Under the pieces are notes generated by a model. The model had not been told where the DNA came from. It searched no databases and worked only from the letters and a program-made list of their open reading frames with translations. The position numbers and the translations under genes are program-made. Shown one piece after another: positions 33,044 through 44,145 of a stretch of 64,000 nt of DNA. This stretch comes from Patella vulgata (Eukaryota; Mollusca; Gastropoda; Patellidae), in contig NC_065880.2 of NCBI RefSeq assembly GCF_932274485.2, forward strand, positions 88,843,730 through 88,907,729. The letters are read 5' to 3'. Within the stretch, counting starts at the first letter, position 1; each line of letters starts with the position of its first letter.

Positions 33044-33214
33044 TTTGATTAAATCCTGTAAACTTGATCAGTAAGAAAATTTTAGCACCTCAAACATATT
33101 TAAATTATTCATTTTTCACTTGAAACTTTTCCTAATAAATTGGAGCTGCTATAGTTGATTCTAGCACTGAGAATATAATTAAGATTTTCTTTACGTGAAC
33201 CCGTTGTTTTCATG

Positions 33215-34285
33215 TCAACTTAAAGGAAACTGTTCATTAATCTTTGTTTGTCCTTCATTCGTGTAATTTGTCATTGTCACTGTTGTACTTGTCGGTGGCA
33301 CGGACGTCACATGAGTGACAAATCGATGTCGTGTCATGTATTGTATGCCATGAAAGTCATCCTTAGCCTCTGGCAACTCTCTAAAACAATGAAACTTCAT
33401 CGCCTCGAGCAACTGATCCTGCACCTGCGGAAATTTCTTAAAAGCGTAATTTTTCTGTAACTGATACAAAACACGTCTGTTGAGTAACGGGTAACGAATG
33501 TTTGACAGAATTGCCTCAATTTGTTTCTTATCACTTATTTTATTCTTTTTCATCCAGTCCGTGGCAGCCATTAGCACAAGGTTCTCGTCTTCGCACTCAT
33601 TATCGCGAATTAAATCGCGCACCGTCTCCCAACAACATGATGTCCAACAAACACTTTTAGTAAGTTCACGAAATCTCGTACATAAGACACGGAATGCTAT
33701 TTTTTTAACTTCCTCTGGATGAACTGGATTGTCACACAATTCACTGATGGCTTCGATACTGAATCCTTTCGCCATTTGAACGTCACTTACGTTAAAACTG
33801 GTGGTGATCAGAAGTTGCTGAATATAACTCTCACAATGCGACGCAAGCGGACGAACTGAATATTTATTCGCCAGTTTGTACAGCGCTATGACGTAATCGC
33901 GATGCAACCATACGGCACCGCTGTAGATAAAATATAAAAATCGACTAAACACTAAAGTACAATCCAAAGATTCTTGAAAGTTTAACGTGGGTTTCGTACC
34001 AGGTTCCGTGACGAGTTTATTTAACATGGATGCCAGGATGTCACTCTTCATACTCAGAATCATTTTATGAGCGTGGAAGATGCTGTGTCCGTCATTTAGA
34101 TTCAGAATGACGTCACTCAAGCTCTCGTTGTCGAATAACGATTCAAACGATTGCGACGTCTTAACCTTCTTGCTGCATCCGTCGCTAAGACTAGCTTGTT
34201 CGTCATCACCTAGTGGAGGCTTAGACGGGTCAGGGTATTGCCGCAACATGGGTGGTGCACTGTATCTCTTTAATCTTTTCGCCAT
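33215..34285 (-). CDS. BTB-BACK domain protein, BTBD17-like
   Basis: A complete 356-residue frame within one exon. Residues 1-45 are polar with basic clusters (MAKRLKR; KKVK) and show no signal peptide. Residues 46-155 form a BTB/POZ domain: SFESLFDNESLSDVILNLND, then HAHKMILSMKSDILASML and FLYFIYSGAVWL. Residues about 160-275 form a BACK domain, including KIAFRVLCTRF and YPLLNRRVLYQL. Residues 280-356 have no domain I recognise and no Kelch repeats. BTB domains mediate dimerisation, often as Cullin-3 substrate adaptors; BACK domains usually accompany that role. The GHSIFHAHKMIL and LANKYSV patterns resemble BTBD17/galectin-3-binding-protein relatives. Vertebrate members of that group are secreted, which this one does not appear to be. 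The start is secure: the in-frame codon just before ATG is TGA. No neighbouring gene is visible. A further 3' exon cannot be excluded but the frame has its own stop. Intact and probably functional. Confidence 0.93.
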   Translation of the reverse strand: MAKRLKRYSAPPMLRQYPDPSKPPLGDDEQASLSDGCSKKVKTSQSFESLFDNESLSDVILNLNDGHSIFHAHKMILSMKSDILASMLNKLVTEPGTKPTLNFQESLDCTLVFSRFLYFIYSGAVWLHRDYVIALYKLANKYSVRPLASHCESYIQQLLITTSFNVSDVQMAKGFSIEAISELCDNPVHPEEVKKIAFRVLCTRFRELTKSVCWTSCCWETVRDLIRDNECEDENLVLMAATDWMKKNKISDKKQIEAILSNIRYPLLNRRVLYQLQKNYAFKKFPQVQDQLLEAMKFHCFRELPEAKDDFHGIQYMTRHRFVTHVTSVPPTSTTVTMTNYTNEGQTKINEQFPLS

Positions 34286-34289
34286 TCAT
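34230..34289 (-). promoter_or_regulatory. Upstream frame overlapping the BTB-BACK start
   Basis: An ATG at 34287-34289, four bases before the main start, opens a 19-codon frame in another register. It begins MNGEKIKEIQ and stops at 34230-34232. The first AUG in this exon is therefore not the coding one. Depending on context it may lower translation of the main frame; effect inferred only. Confidence 0.6.
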
Positions 34290-34332
34290 TTTCTAAAACG
34301 GAGGGTAAGTTATACCCTGTTATACCAGTTGC

Positions 34333-34360
34333 CTGAAAAATATAAAAAAAAAAAAAATAT
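34333..34360 (-). promoter_or_regulatory. Splice acceptor in the 5' untranslated region
   Basis: On the gene strand a run of about 14 T, then ATATTTTTCAG ending at 34333, is followed by GCAACTGG. This is a textbook pyrimidine tract and acceptor, 47 bases before the start codon. It implies an upstream non-coding exon, which I could not locate. Confidence 0.7.
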
Positions 34361-34424
34361 CAGTGAAGTTACAACTCTTGGACATTGAACCGCACAAATA
34401 TTGGTTGAACTATTCATTATAGTC

Positions 34425-34635
34425 TTTCGAATGAGACGAAAAACCGAGGTCCCGTGTATATATTGGATTGCACGTAAAAGATCCCCTGGCAGTTGGAATT
34501 CGATATAAGACTAGGCGATAGTGCCGCTGCCCGGGCAAAATTTCCCTCATACCACACTGTATGGCGTATGCCCGTCTTCATTAGCCCAGTATAGGAGCAG
34601 AACAGTAGGACGTTAAACCCCATTTCATTTCATTT
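34425..34635 (+). mobile_element. SINE-B, 5'-truncated, in the inferred first intron
   Basis: TCGAATGAGACGAAAAACCG to AGTAGGACGTTAAACCCC plus two ATTTC units; antisense to the gene. Confidence 0.88.
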
Positions 34636-35379
34636 ACTTATTATAGAATTCAATATCAGACGAAATCAAAAGCGCAAATTCTATTAAAGGTCATAAAAAG
34701 TATCTCAAAACCGAACTTTTTAATCAAGTATACAACTGATTGAATACGGTTCTAGCTGTGTATGTGTCAGACTTTTACCATGTGTACTAAATAATGTTCT
34801 CTGTTTTTTGTTTATGTCTTTTTTTATGGATTAATGTGTTGTGATTGTTGTAATTTTATATTAGTTGTACTTATGTAAAGCACCCGAGAGCAGCTCGCTA
34901 AGTGGAATTGTTGGCATTATATAAATTGATTATTATATAACTAGAGGTGATGGTCACAGGAATTATGACAATTATTGGTCTTCTGTCTATTCCACTAAAC
35001 AACTTTTAGATATTAACGGTCATACAATAATCTCAATATTGCAATCTGTAGTACAATCAATATTCATATCCTTTCAATCACATATTTATATATTCAGCTT
35101 AAATGATGTCTGGTGATATTATACCCCCTCCCCTGTCCAAGTCAAATAATTGTGTAGGTCTATAACCTTGTATTTAACACTTCTCACTACAAGTAATAAT
35201 ATAATATACCAGGATTGTTGACGAGATGTTCTGTATAATATAAAAGACTGATTTTATATGTATATATAATATTGATGATTATGTGTGATTGATGATGTAT
35301 ATTGATGATTATTTTATATAATATTATCTCATCCAGACACATCAATTATATTATATCACATATATTAACATCATATATT
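34636..35379. other. Unique AT-rich sequence with a LINE-like 3' end
   Basis: 34870-34935 (TAAAGCACCCGAGAGCAGCT, CATTATATAAATTGATTAT) resembles the GCGCTATATAAAT-ATTATT tails seen at 3' ends of many animal LINEs and SINEs. No reverse-transcriptase frame. The rest is AT-rich, no gene. Confidence 0.4.
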
Positions 35380-35900
35380 AAAGTGGATAAATCTCCAACT
35401 CAATATCCTTCACAGTCTTCGGCATTGAACATACAAATTATTTGTCATCAACATTGGTCTTGTGATCTTACAGGGAAAAGATGGGCTTCTGATATCCAAT
35501 ATTTAAGACAATATATTAATATTATATATTAAAGTAGCTAAGTCTCTAACTCAATATCATCCACAGTCTTCGGCATTGAACATACAAAATATTTGTCATT
35601 TTAAATCAACATTGATGTTGTGATCTTACCGTAAAAGTTGGGCTTCTGATATCCAATATTTAAGACAAAATAAACATTTTACCATTTGTACACGAATTGT
35701 GTACCATAATGCGCTTCAGCGCTATATGTAACAAGGGACTCTAAGAACAAGACTAGAAATATTCTTGTCTGGAGAGCATGTGCAATAAATACTACCAGTG
35801 TAGACTGGAATAACCAGATGCTAGAGATTGCCATTCGATTGAGACTTCTGGCGTATTTCACCGAACCTAACTGATTAGAAATTAGAGTAATTAAAACCAC
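35380..35900 (+). repeat. Dispersed repeat R2, copy 2, with internal duplication
   Basis: 35380-35540 and 35531-35670 are near copies (CAGTCTTCGGCATTGAACAT, GGGCTTCTGATATCCAATAT). The remainder matches 19550-19735 in order. Confidence 0.78.
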
Positions 35901-35937
35901 TAATTGGTGGGGAAGAAAAACGTAGCTGGCCACTCCC

Positions 35938-35940
<3 letters not shown>

Positions 35941-35971
<31 letters not shown>
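35941..35971. repeat. (CT)n microsatellite
   Basis: Fifteen CT units; a flanking GAACTCTC suggests no obvious SINE body here. Confidence 0.95.
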
Positions 35972-35974
<3 letters not shown>

Positions 35975-36390
35975 TTACACACTACAGATTAAAACTGAAA
36001 AAAGTTGAAAATGAGTTGAGGAGGATTGAAAAGAGATTTAATTTAAATAGAAACTTTCATTTTCTGATGCAAAAATGTGAGTGAACACAATTTTAAAAGA
36101 ATTAAAAATCAAAAGTATCTAATTTTCACCATTGAAAACAGAATAAGCTAATATTTTCATTATGTAAAGCCAAACTTTTCATAGTTATGGATGGGTGGTA
36201 TATATATAATCTATGAAATTTAGTATAATTCTTTTAAGAAAAACATTAAAATTCTGGATAAGCACTCTCATATTCCTGCCTTATCTTAAGAGTTCTTGTT
36301 AATTGAAGACATTTGTTGAACCTGTTGTATGAATTATCGTTATATAAAAAAAATATCAAATGATTTATTTTGCGACATTTATTACTATTT
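35972..36390. other. No gene seen
   Basis: AT-rich unique sequence. Confidence 0.5.
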
Positions 36391-36394
36391 GTGG

Positions 36395-36545
36395 GGGAGG
36401 GAGGCGCCAAAGTGGTTCTGTAAGTAGGTCAGTCACTGGCTCACTAACCGGGAGAGCTTGGGTTGAAAAGTACTTTGGGATTTTCCAGGCTTGTTTCCCC
36501 GTTGTCAATGTTTGGGGACGGAGAGTCTGTCAAGGAACATAGTCT
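36395..36545 (+). mobile_element. SINE-B head, strongly diverged
   Basis: GGCGCCAAAGTGGTTCTGTAAG, GTCACTGGCTCACTAACCGG, then TTGGGATTTTCCAGGCTTGT align with the SINE-B 5' half. Confidence 0.6.
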
Positions 36546-36900
36546 GTATTTAAAGATTTATAAACTTAATTCTAAAATTCTAAATCCTGTCTTTAACATT
36601 ATTAATGCTACAAAAAAACATACATCTTTCAGTTTCAATTACCTCGACATGAAGTCATACACATAAATTTTAAATATTTAATGATTATTTACAAGTAGCC
36701 AGACGACAAGCAGACGACAGGCAGACCTAACATTAAAAGCAAAAACATGTGGGACTATAGACAAATGGCGTAAACAGGATTTTCCCAGATAGGGGTAGAG
36801 GGGGGTAAATCCACAAATTGTAACTCCTAAATTCAGTATTTCCTGGAGCCTTACCTTACATGAATGTTAAACATCCCCCACAACCTTGGGATATGCTTAG
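36546..36900. other. No gene seen
   Basis: Unique AT-rich sequence. Confidence 0.45.
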
Positions 36901-36904
36901 TTCT

Positions 36905-37285
36905 CCCTAGAACACTTATACTGCTGCCTTGAACCCCTTGCTGCTGCCTTGAACCTCTTGCTGCTCCCTTGAACCCCTTAATGCTCCCTTGAAACCCTTA
37001 ATGCTCCCTTAAATCCCTTCATGCTCCCCTGAACCCCTTAGTGCTCCCTTGAACCCCTTAATGCTCCCTTGAACCCCTTAATGCTCCCTTGAATCCCTTC
37101 ATGCTCCCTTGAACCCCTTAATGCTCCCTTCAACTCCTTAATGCTCCCTTGAACCCCTTAATGCTTCCTTCAACCCCTTAATGCTTCCTTCAACCCCTTA
37201 ATGCCCTGACTACTCCCTTGAACCTCTTAATGCTCCCTAGAACCCCTTCTGCTTCTCAGAACACCTTAATGCTTCCCAGAACTCT
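36905..37285. repeat. 20-bp minisatellite
   Basis: About eighteen units of CCCTTGAACCCCTTAATGCT with scattered changes; more degenerate at both edges. Confidence 0.93.
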
Positions 37286-37620
37286 CCACAAAGCTATACG
37301 CTAGAAATTCTACACATATTTAAAAATACATGAAATAACCTAAAGTTGTTTTTAAAATGTCATCAAATGAGCGACAAGCTGCTTGTCTTTTGTGATCAAA
37401 TATTAGAGTGGTTAGCCCGGAGTTTGACTGGATGCCGTGGGTTTGACGGGGTTTAATTTAGCGACTGGTAGAACAAGACATAACTCATGTTGATTGACTG
37501 ATCAAACAGCCATAAAGACTGTCAAGCCTTTTAAACTTCATCGAGTTGTTTGTGTTAAAGTACAAAAAAGAAATTCTTGAAATTTAAAAAAAGTTAAAAT
37601 AAGATTCAGATCGTTATGCA
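37286..37620. other. No gene seen
   Basis: Unique sequence. Confidence 0.45.
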
Positions 37621-37624
37621 AATA

Positions 37625-38086
37625 GATTGGTTGAATGTTTGTATGCAATTAAAGTGGACACTTTGTCTCATGCACTTAATGTGAACCGCATGTTGTATGC
37701 AATTAAAGTGAACAGTTTTGTATATGCATTTAAAGTTACCAGTTTTGTATATATGCAATTACATGTAATATGTACAATTTCTCTGTATACAATTAATATG
37801 CTAAGTTTGCATTTGTTTCTATGCAATTAAAACGTTCAGGCTTTTTTTATGCAATTAAGGGGCGTTGGATGGCCGAATGGTTAGCAAGTACACAATGCAT
37901 CATAAGGTCTGTCATTGAGTCAACTGGCATGGTTTCCAGTAGGGTCGTTTGTCCAACTTCGTGGGTTTCCTCTCGTTTCCTCCCACTGTTAAAGACCCCT
38001 ACGTGGAAGAGCAAATTATTGAAATATAATTGAACCATATGTTAGTCCTGAAATAACCTAGTTTGTGTCCAGTGGAGTTAACCCCC

Positions 38087-38133
<47 letters not shown>

Positions 38134-38190
38134 TGCAATTAAAGTGTCCAGGCTTTCTCTATGCAATTAAAGTGCCACGTTTTTCTGCCT
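37625..38190. repeat. ATGCAATTAAAGTG array split by SINE-A
   Basis: Units of about 27-35 bp containing TATGCAATTAAAGTG occupy 37625-37858. They resume at 38134-38190 after a SINE-A insertion. Confidence 0.85.
37859..38133 (+). mobile_element. SINE-A inserted in the ATGCAATTAAAGTG array
   Basis: TGCAATTAA at 37850-37858 and 38134-38142. Because the target is itself a repeat, part of this match could be array sequence. The SINE lacks the B-box region (jump after GGCATGGTTTCC). CT tail present. Confidence 0.85.
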
Positions 38191-39627
38191 AAAATATGTG
38201 TGTAACTAAACACATGTATATGCAAAGACTTATCATTTTCACTAAAAAACAAATGTTTGACATTTTAAGCAAGAGTATTTTTATTTTAAGAGATAAGAGG
38301 ACAATGGAAACTTATTCAGATTCATTTTACTTTTTCTGTCTCTTTCAAATAACATTTAATATATTTTCTCCCGAGTCAGCATTTTCTTTCTTAAATCAAA
38401 AATTGTTTCTTACGATAAGTAAACGCTTGTATTATGATGTTTTCTCTTTGTGAAATAGGGATATCATTTAATCACCAATAGGGGTTTCACATAGGCTAAA
38501 CCTGTTCCCCAATCCCATTCCCAGATATTCTCAATAAAAATGTTGTTTAAAAAATGAATATCACAGACAATCGATGCTTTTTAAAAACCTGGTGTTTATT
38601 TATAGAGGCAGATAAAAAAGTAGATGAATTTGCTTTTATTTTGTTTTAATAATGAACGATTAATTTAAACCTTTCTATTTTGACATGTTTGTTGCCCATC
38701 TTGTCTTTAGATATTTGGTAGGGAATTTTTTTTTAGGTTTTTTTTTATATTTAGATTTATGTCTTTTCATGTCAATATTTTTATTCCCGAAAATCATTTC
38801 TACTGTAAATGTGGGAGCGACCACGTCAACAACCCCCTTTTTTTTTGTCTGAATTATGATTCGGTTTATAAACAATGTCTGGCATTTATCTGTTTTCAGA
38901 AACAGGATTGTATACATGTCATGATGTTTTTTAAAGTATTTTTAGTTAATATTTTTGGGGATTTCTAGCCATTTTGATAAACAATGTCAGCAAATTATCC
39001 AATATGTGGATTCAATGTTGTATGTTTTTTTATTTATTTGTTAATTTACCGAGTTTTAAATTAGATTTTTTTTGGCGATTTGAGGATTAGAATTTTTTTT
39101 CTTTTTTATTTTCTGAGTTTTAATTTCAATTTTTGACGATTGAAGTTGGTTTATAAGGAATTTGTGTACTAGTAAATATGTACGTTTAATAATGTTTATT
39201 AGTGGAGCGACAAATATTGCATAAGTGGCGACAGCCGTAGTTGGTAGACACTGGGTCGTTTGATCAATGACGATTGTGTTAAACTGAATAAATACGTTTA
39301 ATCCCTGAGCTAACTCGTTTGTCTTATACATCAAGTGAACAACCCTGCTGGGATCGCTTTACGACCCCTCGTTACCACCCCGTCCTTAAACATAGAAATG
39401 AAACTACAACCAGAAGACCCTTATTACTGAAAACCCCTTGTCCCGTCTTATCAATATTTACTTAATATTTGGACTTGGAGTCGGCACATAATACACAATT
39501 CTGTTTGTTGTTGGACATGAAGTATGTTGTACAACTGGTGGAGAATTTCACTTCAAATGAATTTCGTTTGTGTGTGTGTGTACTGTCCTATACTTGTAGT
39601 TACTTGTAGTTTACACATTTTAATTTT
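38191..39627. other. No gene seen
   Basis: AT-rich. Frames of 80-92 codons on the minus strand are lysine-rich readings of A/T runs with no family resemblance. Confidence 0.55.
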
Positions 39628-39652
39628 AGAGAGAGAGAGAAAGAGTCCCGAT

Positions 39653-39683
<31 letters not shown>

Positions 39684-39807
39684 TGATAATTATATGTTTA
39701 TATCATTTATGTATCTTGCTTTTGGGAAGCCGATTTATTTGTGTTCTGTACTTTATACAAGTTATTGAGAGAGATAGAGAGAGAGCTTAGAGAGTCATTT
39801 CGGGACT

Positions 39808-39843
<36 letters not shown>
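39628..39843. repeat. (GA)n tracts with a SINE-A relic
   Basis: GA runs at 39628-39676 and 39811-39843. Between the latter and a short GA run lies only GTCATTTCGGGACTA, the reverse of the SINE-A tail. The tracts probably descend from SINE-A tails. Confidence 0.75.
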
Positions 39844-39845
<2 letters not shown>

Positions 39846-40111
39846 CATTTCCACTCAAAGATTATTAAGTCTTCAAAATTTGTAAATAGCAAAGAGACAT
39901 AACTACTTTAATAGGTAGAGCTACAAAGTTTCATAAACATATCTTGAATGGTTCATGATTTTACCACCCAATCGAAAATAATTGGGACAAAAGTACCAAA
40001 GGACAAGGCCCATTTCAGTATCCCTTCAAAGCAGGATATAAAGTCCATAGAACAAAAAATATTCAGTAATCCTCTTTTAAATTAATCTCTAATTTAGTGA
40101 TCTCAAGTTAC
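39844..40111. other. No gene seen
   Basis: Unique sequence. Confidence 0.4.
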
Positions 40112-40466
40112 AATCCGATTAAAACACAGATCCTATTTTGTTTCGTTTTTTATAGTTCAAAATTTCATTTTACTTGTCTTTACTACACTAGGATCTGGAA
40201 GAGTTTTACTTAAGGTAAGGAATTAGCCAATGAAACGGTCTGTTACAGCGAGTTCTTGGCGTGCTGTGTACGGAAATGTGGATAAACCACTAGAAACATC
40301 AACGCTGATTGATTAATAAATATCTGATGTCATAGGGTCAAAAGCCACTCGTATGAACCCTGATGCAACCTCCCACTACAACTAGTCAGATCTTTATGTA
40401 GTAGAGGCCATGGAAAGTATAAAAAACTGAAATGAAATATAGATGTGTATTTTATCAGATTGCTCA
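40112..40466. mobile_element. MITE-2, full length
   Basis: Left end AATCCGATTAAAACACAGAT, then TTGTTTCGTTTTTTATAGTT. The right end is its inverse: AGTATAAAAAACTGAAATGA to TTTTATCAGATTG. Internal blocks in reverse order to 51094 (ACTACACTAGGATCTGGAAG; CTAGAAACATCAACGCTGAT), so this copy is in the opposite orientation. Confidence 0.82.
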
Positions 40467-40504
40467 AGTTATATCATTTGCTTGCCTATTTAAACAAGTG
40501 CTAG

Positions 40505-40612
40505 TTGGTAGTTATTCCCATGTAACATCAACTCCGTGATTAATCGCTGGATAACCAAACTTATTCCCATGTAACATCAAATGCATGATTAGTCGCTGGA
40601 TAACCAAGTTAT
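40505..40612. repeat. ~52-bp duplication
   Basis: TTATTCCCATGTAACATCAA and TCGCTGGATAACCAA occur twice. Confidence 0.85.
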
Positions 40613-40629
40613 ATCTGTGATTAGTGTTT

Positions 40630-40695
40630 CTGAAATAGCTTTATTTAATGTCCGCTTCCATCGAAGTAATATATTGCAGATAAGCCATGATAAGT
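40630..40695 (-). mobile_element. SINE-C tail fragment
   Basis: GAAATAGCTTTATTTAATGT, CCGCTTCCATCGAAGTAAT and TTGCAGATAAG match the fragment at 24703. Confidence 0.6.
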
Positions 40696-41224
40696 CAAAA
40701 GATGACCAAATTATAACCCTAGTTAATTTAGTCTACATCTGAGACTAAAATTATCACACATTGATTTCCGTCCATCGATTTAATAATCACAACTTGTTAT
40801 ATAGTCGTTAACTCAATTAACACCGTTTGTGCAACGTCTTGATTGGAGAACAGAAGGTGATAATTTTTTACAACATATCTGATTAGAGAAACCACCTCGG
40901 GGAAGATTTACACATTGGATAGAAAGTAACTGCAAGAGATATGGTAGACCTATCATATCACAAAGCATTCTCAGGCTCAAGTTAAGAATTAACTCAACTT
41001 TCAATCACTGTTTATGAGAAATATCTTTGATCCAGAAATACAAAACTTTGAACATGGTTTCTTATTGATGTATTTGAGACAATAAAATGACAAAAGTTTT
41101 ATAAAGAGCTAAGTTTTAGTTAAAATAACGCAAATAATTTTGAGTAAATTCTTAACTTAAGTCTGATAATGTTTAGTGAACTTTGGGTCAGAACCATCAA
41201 TTTCAAACAATCAAACTCCTAGCT
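40696..41224. other. No gene seen
   Basis: Unique sequence. Confidence 0.45.
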
Positions 41225-41400
41225 TAAACATGATAAGGAGTAAGTTTGCCTGTCTAACCTTGTGGGTTTTCTCCGGGTCCTCTGATTTCCTCCTGCTGCT
41301 AAAGACCCCTATGCGCAAGTGAATTATTAAAATAAAATTGAACCACATGTAGTCCTGAAATATTCTAGGTTGTGTTGAGTGGACATTAAACCCCATTTAA
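41225..41400 (+). mobile_element. SINE-A, 5'-truncated
   Basis: From AACATGATAAGGAGTAAG to GAGTGGACATTAAACCCC. Confidence 0.85.
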
Positions 41401-41414
41401 TTTTAAGTGGATGT

Positions 41415-41585
41415 TAGTTATCCCTATACATTGGCGTGGACATGGAATTCGATATAAGTGTAGGCCATAGTGCCGATGTCCAAGCAGAATTTCCCTCATA
41501 GCACACTGTATGGCATATGGAGCCTTCATTAGCCCAGTTGGAGCAGAACAGTAGGACGTTAAATCCTGTTTCATTTCATTTATAT
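41415..41585 (+). mobile_element. SINE-B, 5'-truncated
   Basis: ATACATTGGCGTGGACATGG, GAATTCGATATAAGTGTAGG to GTAGGACGTTAAATCC and ATTTC. Confidence 0.85.
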
Positions 41586-42099
41586 TACATAAGGTACTTG
41601 ACTGGACTGGTATACATCAGTTTTAATATATCCCACTTATACTTTAACGTGATATATATAACTAACCCTAAATTACTCCTTAGACAATCTGTCTACCAAA
41701 TTAATTATTACTTAACTAGACTTAAATAGAAAATCAATTTAAATTACAATATGGTCTTAATAAAATAAATTAAATTGAATTGATGCTTGAGCTTACAAAG
41801 TTTTTGCAGAATTTGTGAGAGAGTCCTCTTTAAGTGGTAAGAGAGATAAATAATTTTTATACATAATTATATTCATGTTAAAATATATTATATCTTGAAG
41901 TCTGTGAACATTATTTGAGGGATGAAGGAACTATTGGTAAATTTATAATTAATTGAATTGTTGTATTTTGTTAAAGTATATGACCATCATTTGTTAAACT
42001 ATAATATGTGATGAAAGTTGAATCTGTGAATGGAATATTAGTCCAATAATGGTTCAGTATTTACAAAGATATGAGGAATTAAAAATGATATACACAAAG
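41586..42099. other. No gene seen
   Basis: AT-rich unique sequence. Confidence 0.45.
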
Positions 42100-42170
42100 T
42101 TGAAAGTTGACCAAGAGTAGACAAAAATGCCTCATAGCATAATCAATAAACATCTTATCTTATCTACTAC
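42100..42170 (+). mobile_element. LINE-like 3' end with (ATCTT) tail
   Basis: GCATAATCAATAAACATCTT then ATCTTATCT resembles the reverse of 47098-47170. No coding part. Confidence 0.45.
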
Positions 42171-42235
42171 ATGGTGGCCTCTTATTAACCCAGTTGGAGC
42201 AGAACAGTAGGAATTAAACACACACTCTCTCTCTC
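42171..42235 (+). mobile_element. SINE-B tail fragment
   Basis: TTAACCCAGTTGGAGCAGAA, CAGTAGGAATTAAAC, then a CT-rich tract. Confidence 0.65.
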
Positions 42236-42534
42236 CCTTTCCTTCTCTCTTTCTCTCTGCTGTCTGTTTGTTATGTCTGTTTATTAGTGTACAGTTTTCC
42301 TGTATTTTCTGTTATTATTTAAACCACCATATAGATATTTGTTTTATGTACATGTACATATAGATTGATAATTATTGGCAAACATCTCGACATTCCTTCC
42401 ACAAAAACACAAACTATGTTGTGCTATATTGTTTCTAACAAAAACACTAGTCCTCTACAGGTATATCATTACCTGGCTATATGGGTTGTTGTGTAAAATA
42501 TTTCTACACAATTCAATAATCGTGGAACGGTACT

Positions 42535-42717
42535 AAAAATAGTCTTAATTATAATAATTGTAAAACGTAAAAATAGTCTTGATCATAATTGTAGAACATA
42601 AAAGTAGTCTTGATTATTGTGTAACAAACAGGAGAACAGGTACAGAATTAGTGGTGATGAGGGGGGTGTTTGGGACAGCAAGGGTCCATCCCAAGAAGAC
42701 ACATTTCATGTACAGCT
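42535..42717 (+). repeat. Dispersed repeat R3, copy 1
   Basis: Contains three ~35-bp units of AAAATAGTCTTGATCATAAT. It then runs through AATTAGTGGTGATGAGGGGG to ATCCCAAGAAGACACATTTC. The inverse occurs at 44735-44895. Confidence 0.8.
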
Positions 42718-42737
42718 TCAAAATTTCTTCTAAATAT

Positions 42738-42875
42738 CTGTCCAACCTCGTGGGTTTTCTCCGGGTCCTCCGGTTTCCTCCCACTGCTAAAGATCCCTAC
42801 ATGTACGTGAAAGCGAATTATTTAAATAAAATTGAACGATATGTTAGTCCCAAGTGGCCGTTAAACCCCATTTTC
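42738..42875 (+). mobile_element. SINE-A, 5'-truncated, no CT tail
   Basis: TGTCCAACCTCGTGGGTTTT, core, GCGAATTATTTAAATAAAAT to CCGTTAAACCCC. About 22 bases before the final motif are missing. Confidence 0.85.
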
Positions 42876-42929
42876 AAAATAACACAATAACCCTTATTAG
42901 ACATATAGAAATAGATTTCACCAAATAAA

Positions 42930-43145
42930 ACACCTGTATGGATATACTACTACTGAATATTATTAACATACAGGTGTCTCAATACACATACAGGTATCTC
43001 AATACACATACAGGTATCTCAATACACATACAGGTATCTCAATACACATACAGGTATGCTATCAAGCAAATATTTTGTTTAATAACATGCTATGTTTCAA
43101 TACACAAATAAATTGATAATAATACCTGTATGTGTATTGAATTTT
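42930..43145. repeat. 20-bp array with an inverted unit
   Basis: Five units of TCTCAATACACATACAGGTA at 42970-43056. An inverse unit, ACCTGTATGTGTATTGA, lies at 43123-43142. The two can pair as a hairpin. Confidence 0.88.
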
Positions 43146-43499
43146 AGTTATTAAGATTCGGAAGTAGTAAATCCATACATGTTTTATTTTGTAAAATAAC
43201 AACTTTATGGATTTTTATAAAGCTATTGTCCTCTCTCTCTCTCTCGGTCATAAATATATGCCAGTCTCTAGACTGGATTAAAGGTGTAAACAACCTAAGG
43301 AATGTGGTATACGAAGTTCATAGTAAACAATACACAGTTAGTTAAACATGGAGTGATAAACTACTTCGTCTATCTCTTGTCTCCAGTAAAACAATGGACG
43401 GTTTAGTTATATTGTCTCATACACACGGAAGCTACCTATATATGTGACAAGTTTAAACTCCACAAGCGCAAGATAAAAAGGATTAAAATAACTGCGAAA
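43146..43499. other. No gene seen
   Basis: Unique sequence with a short CT tract near 43230. Confidence 0.45.
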
Positions 43500-43539
43500 A
43501 ACTGTTATAACAACATTTCTATAGAGTCGTAGTAGGGGG

Positions 43540-43695
43540 TAGGGAATTAGTATAAATATTATTCTTTTATTGAGGGGACTTTAGAGAAAATGAACAATAC
43601 AAATAAATGATTAAGGAATAAGTATTAAAACTCTGATAAATATTATTCTTTTTATTGGGGGGACTTAGACAAAATGAACAATAAATGATTGATTT
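43540..43695. repeat. ~85-bp duplication
   Basis: ATAAATATTATTCTTTTATT, GGGGACTT, AAAATGAACAAT and AAATGATT recur in order. Confidence 0.8.
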
Positions 43696-44145
43696 CATTA
43701 AGTCCAAATAATAACATGTCCATTTCAATCAGAACAAATCCCTTATGTGTGTTCATAGCACATACAAAACTATATAAACAATTTACAAAAGCTTTGGCTC
43801 TTTAGTAGGTTTTATTCATTTTGGTAAAAATTTTAGAAAAGATGGTACATTTGTACTTTATAACTTGTGAATGAATAATTCTGAATACCAGGTTGGAATG
43901 TTGAAACGTCCCCCCAAAAAACGTACAAAATTTATATAGAAAAAGGTTTCTAATTCTTCGGATAGTACGAAAAACTGAGGTTCTGTCTTCGTATCCCATT
44001 GGCAGCTCATTAATTAATTCTGTTGTCCTGATACAATTTGCCTCAAAATCCCATGCATGCCTGTCTCTTCATTCCAAGTTGTTGCAGTAAAGCAAGAGAT
44101 TAAAGTTCATTTCATTTAATGTAAGTGTAAGGAGAAAGAGAGAAG

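Noticed and set aside
33248-34388. Plus-strand frames opposite the BTB-BACK gene (70, 74 and 102 codons)
   Set aside because: Shadows of the coding strand without any domain.
36905-37285. CRISPR-like regular repeat
   Set aside because: Contiguous 20-bp units with no unique spacers; eukaryotic minisatellite.
38675-39334. Lysine-rich minus-strand frames of 80 and 92 codons
   Set aside because: Low-complexity reading of A/T-rich DNA.
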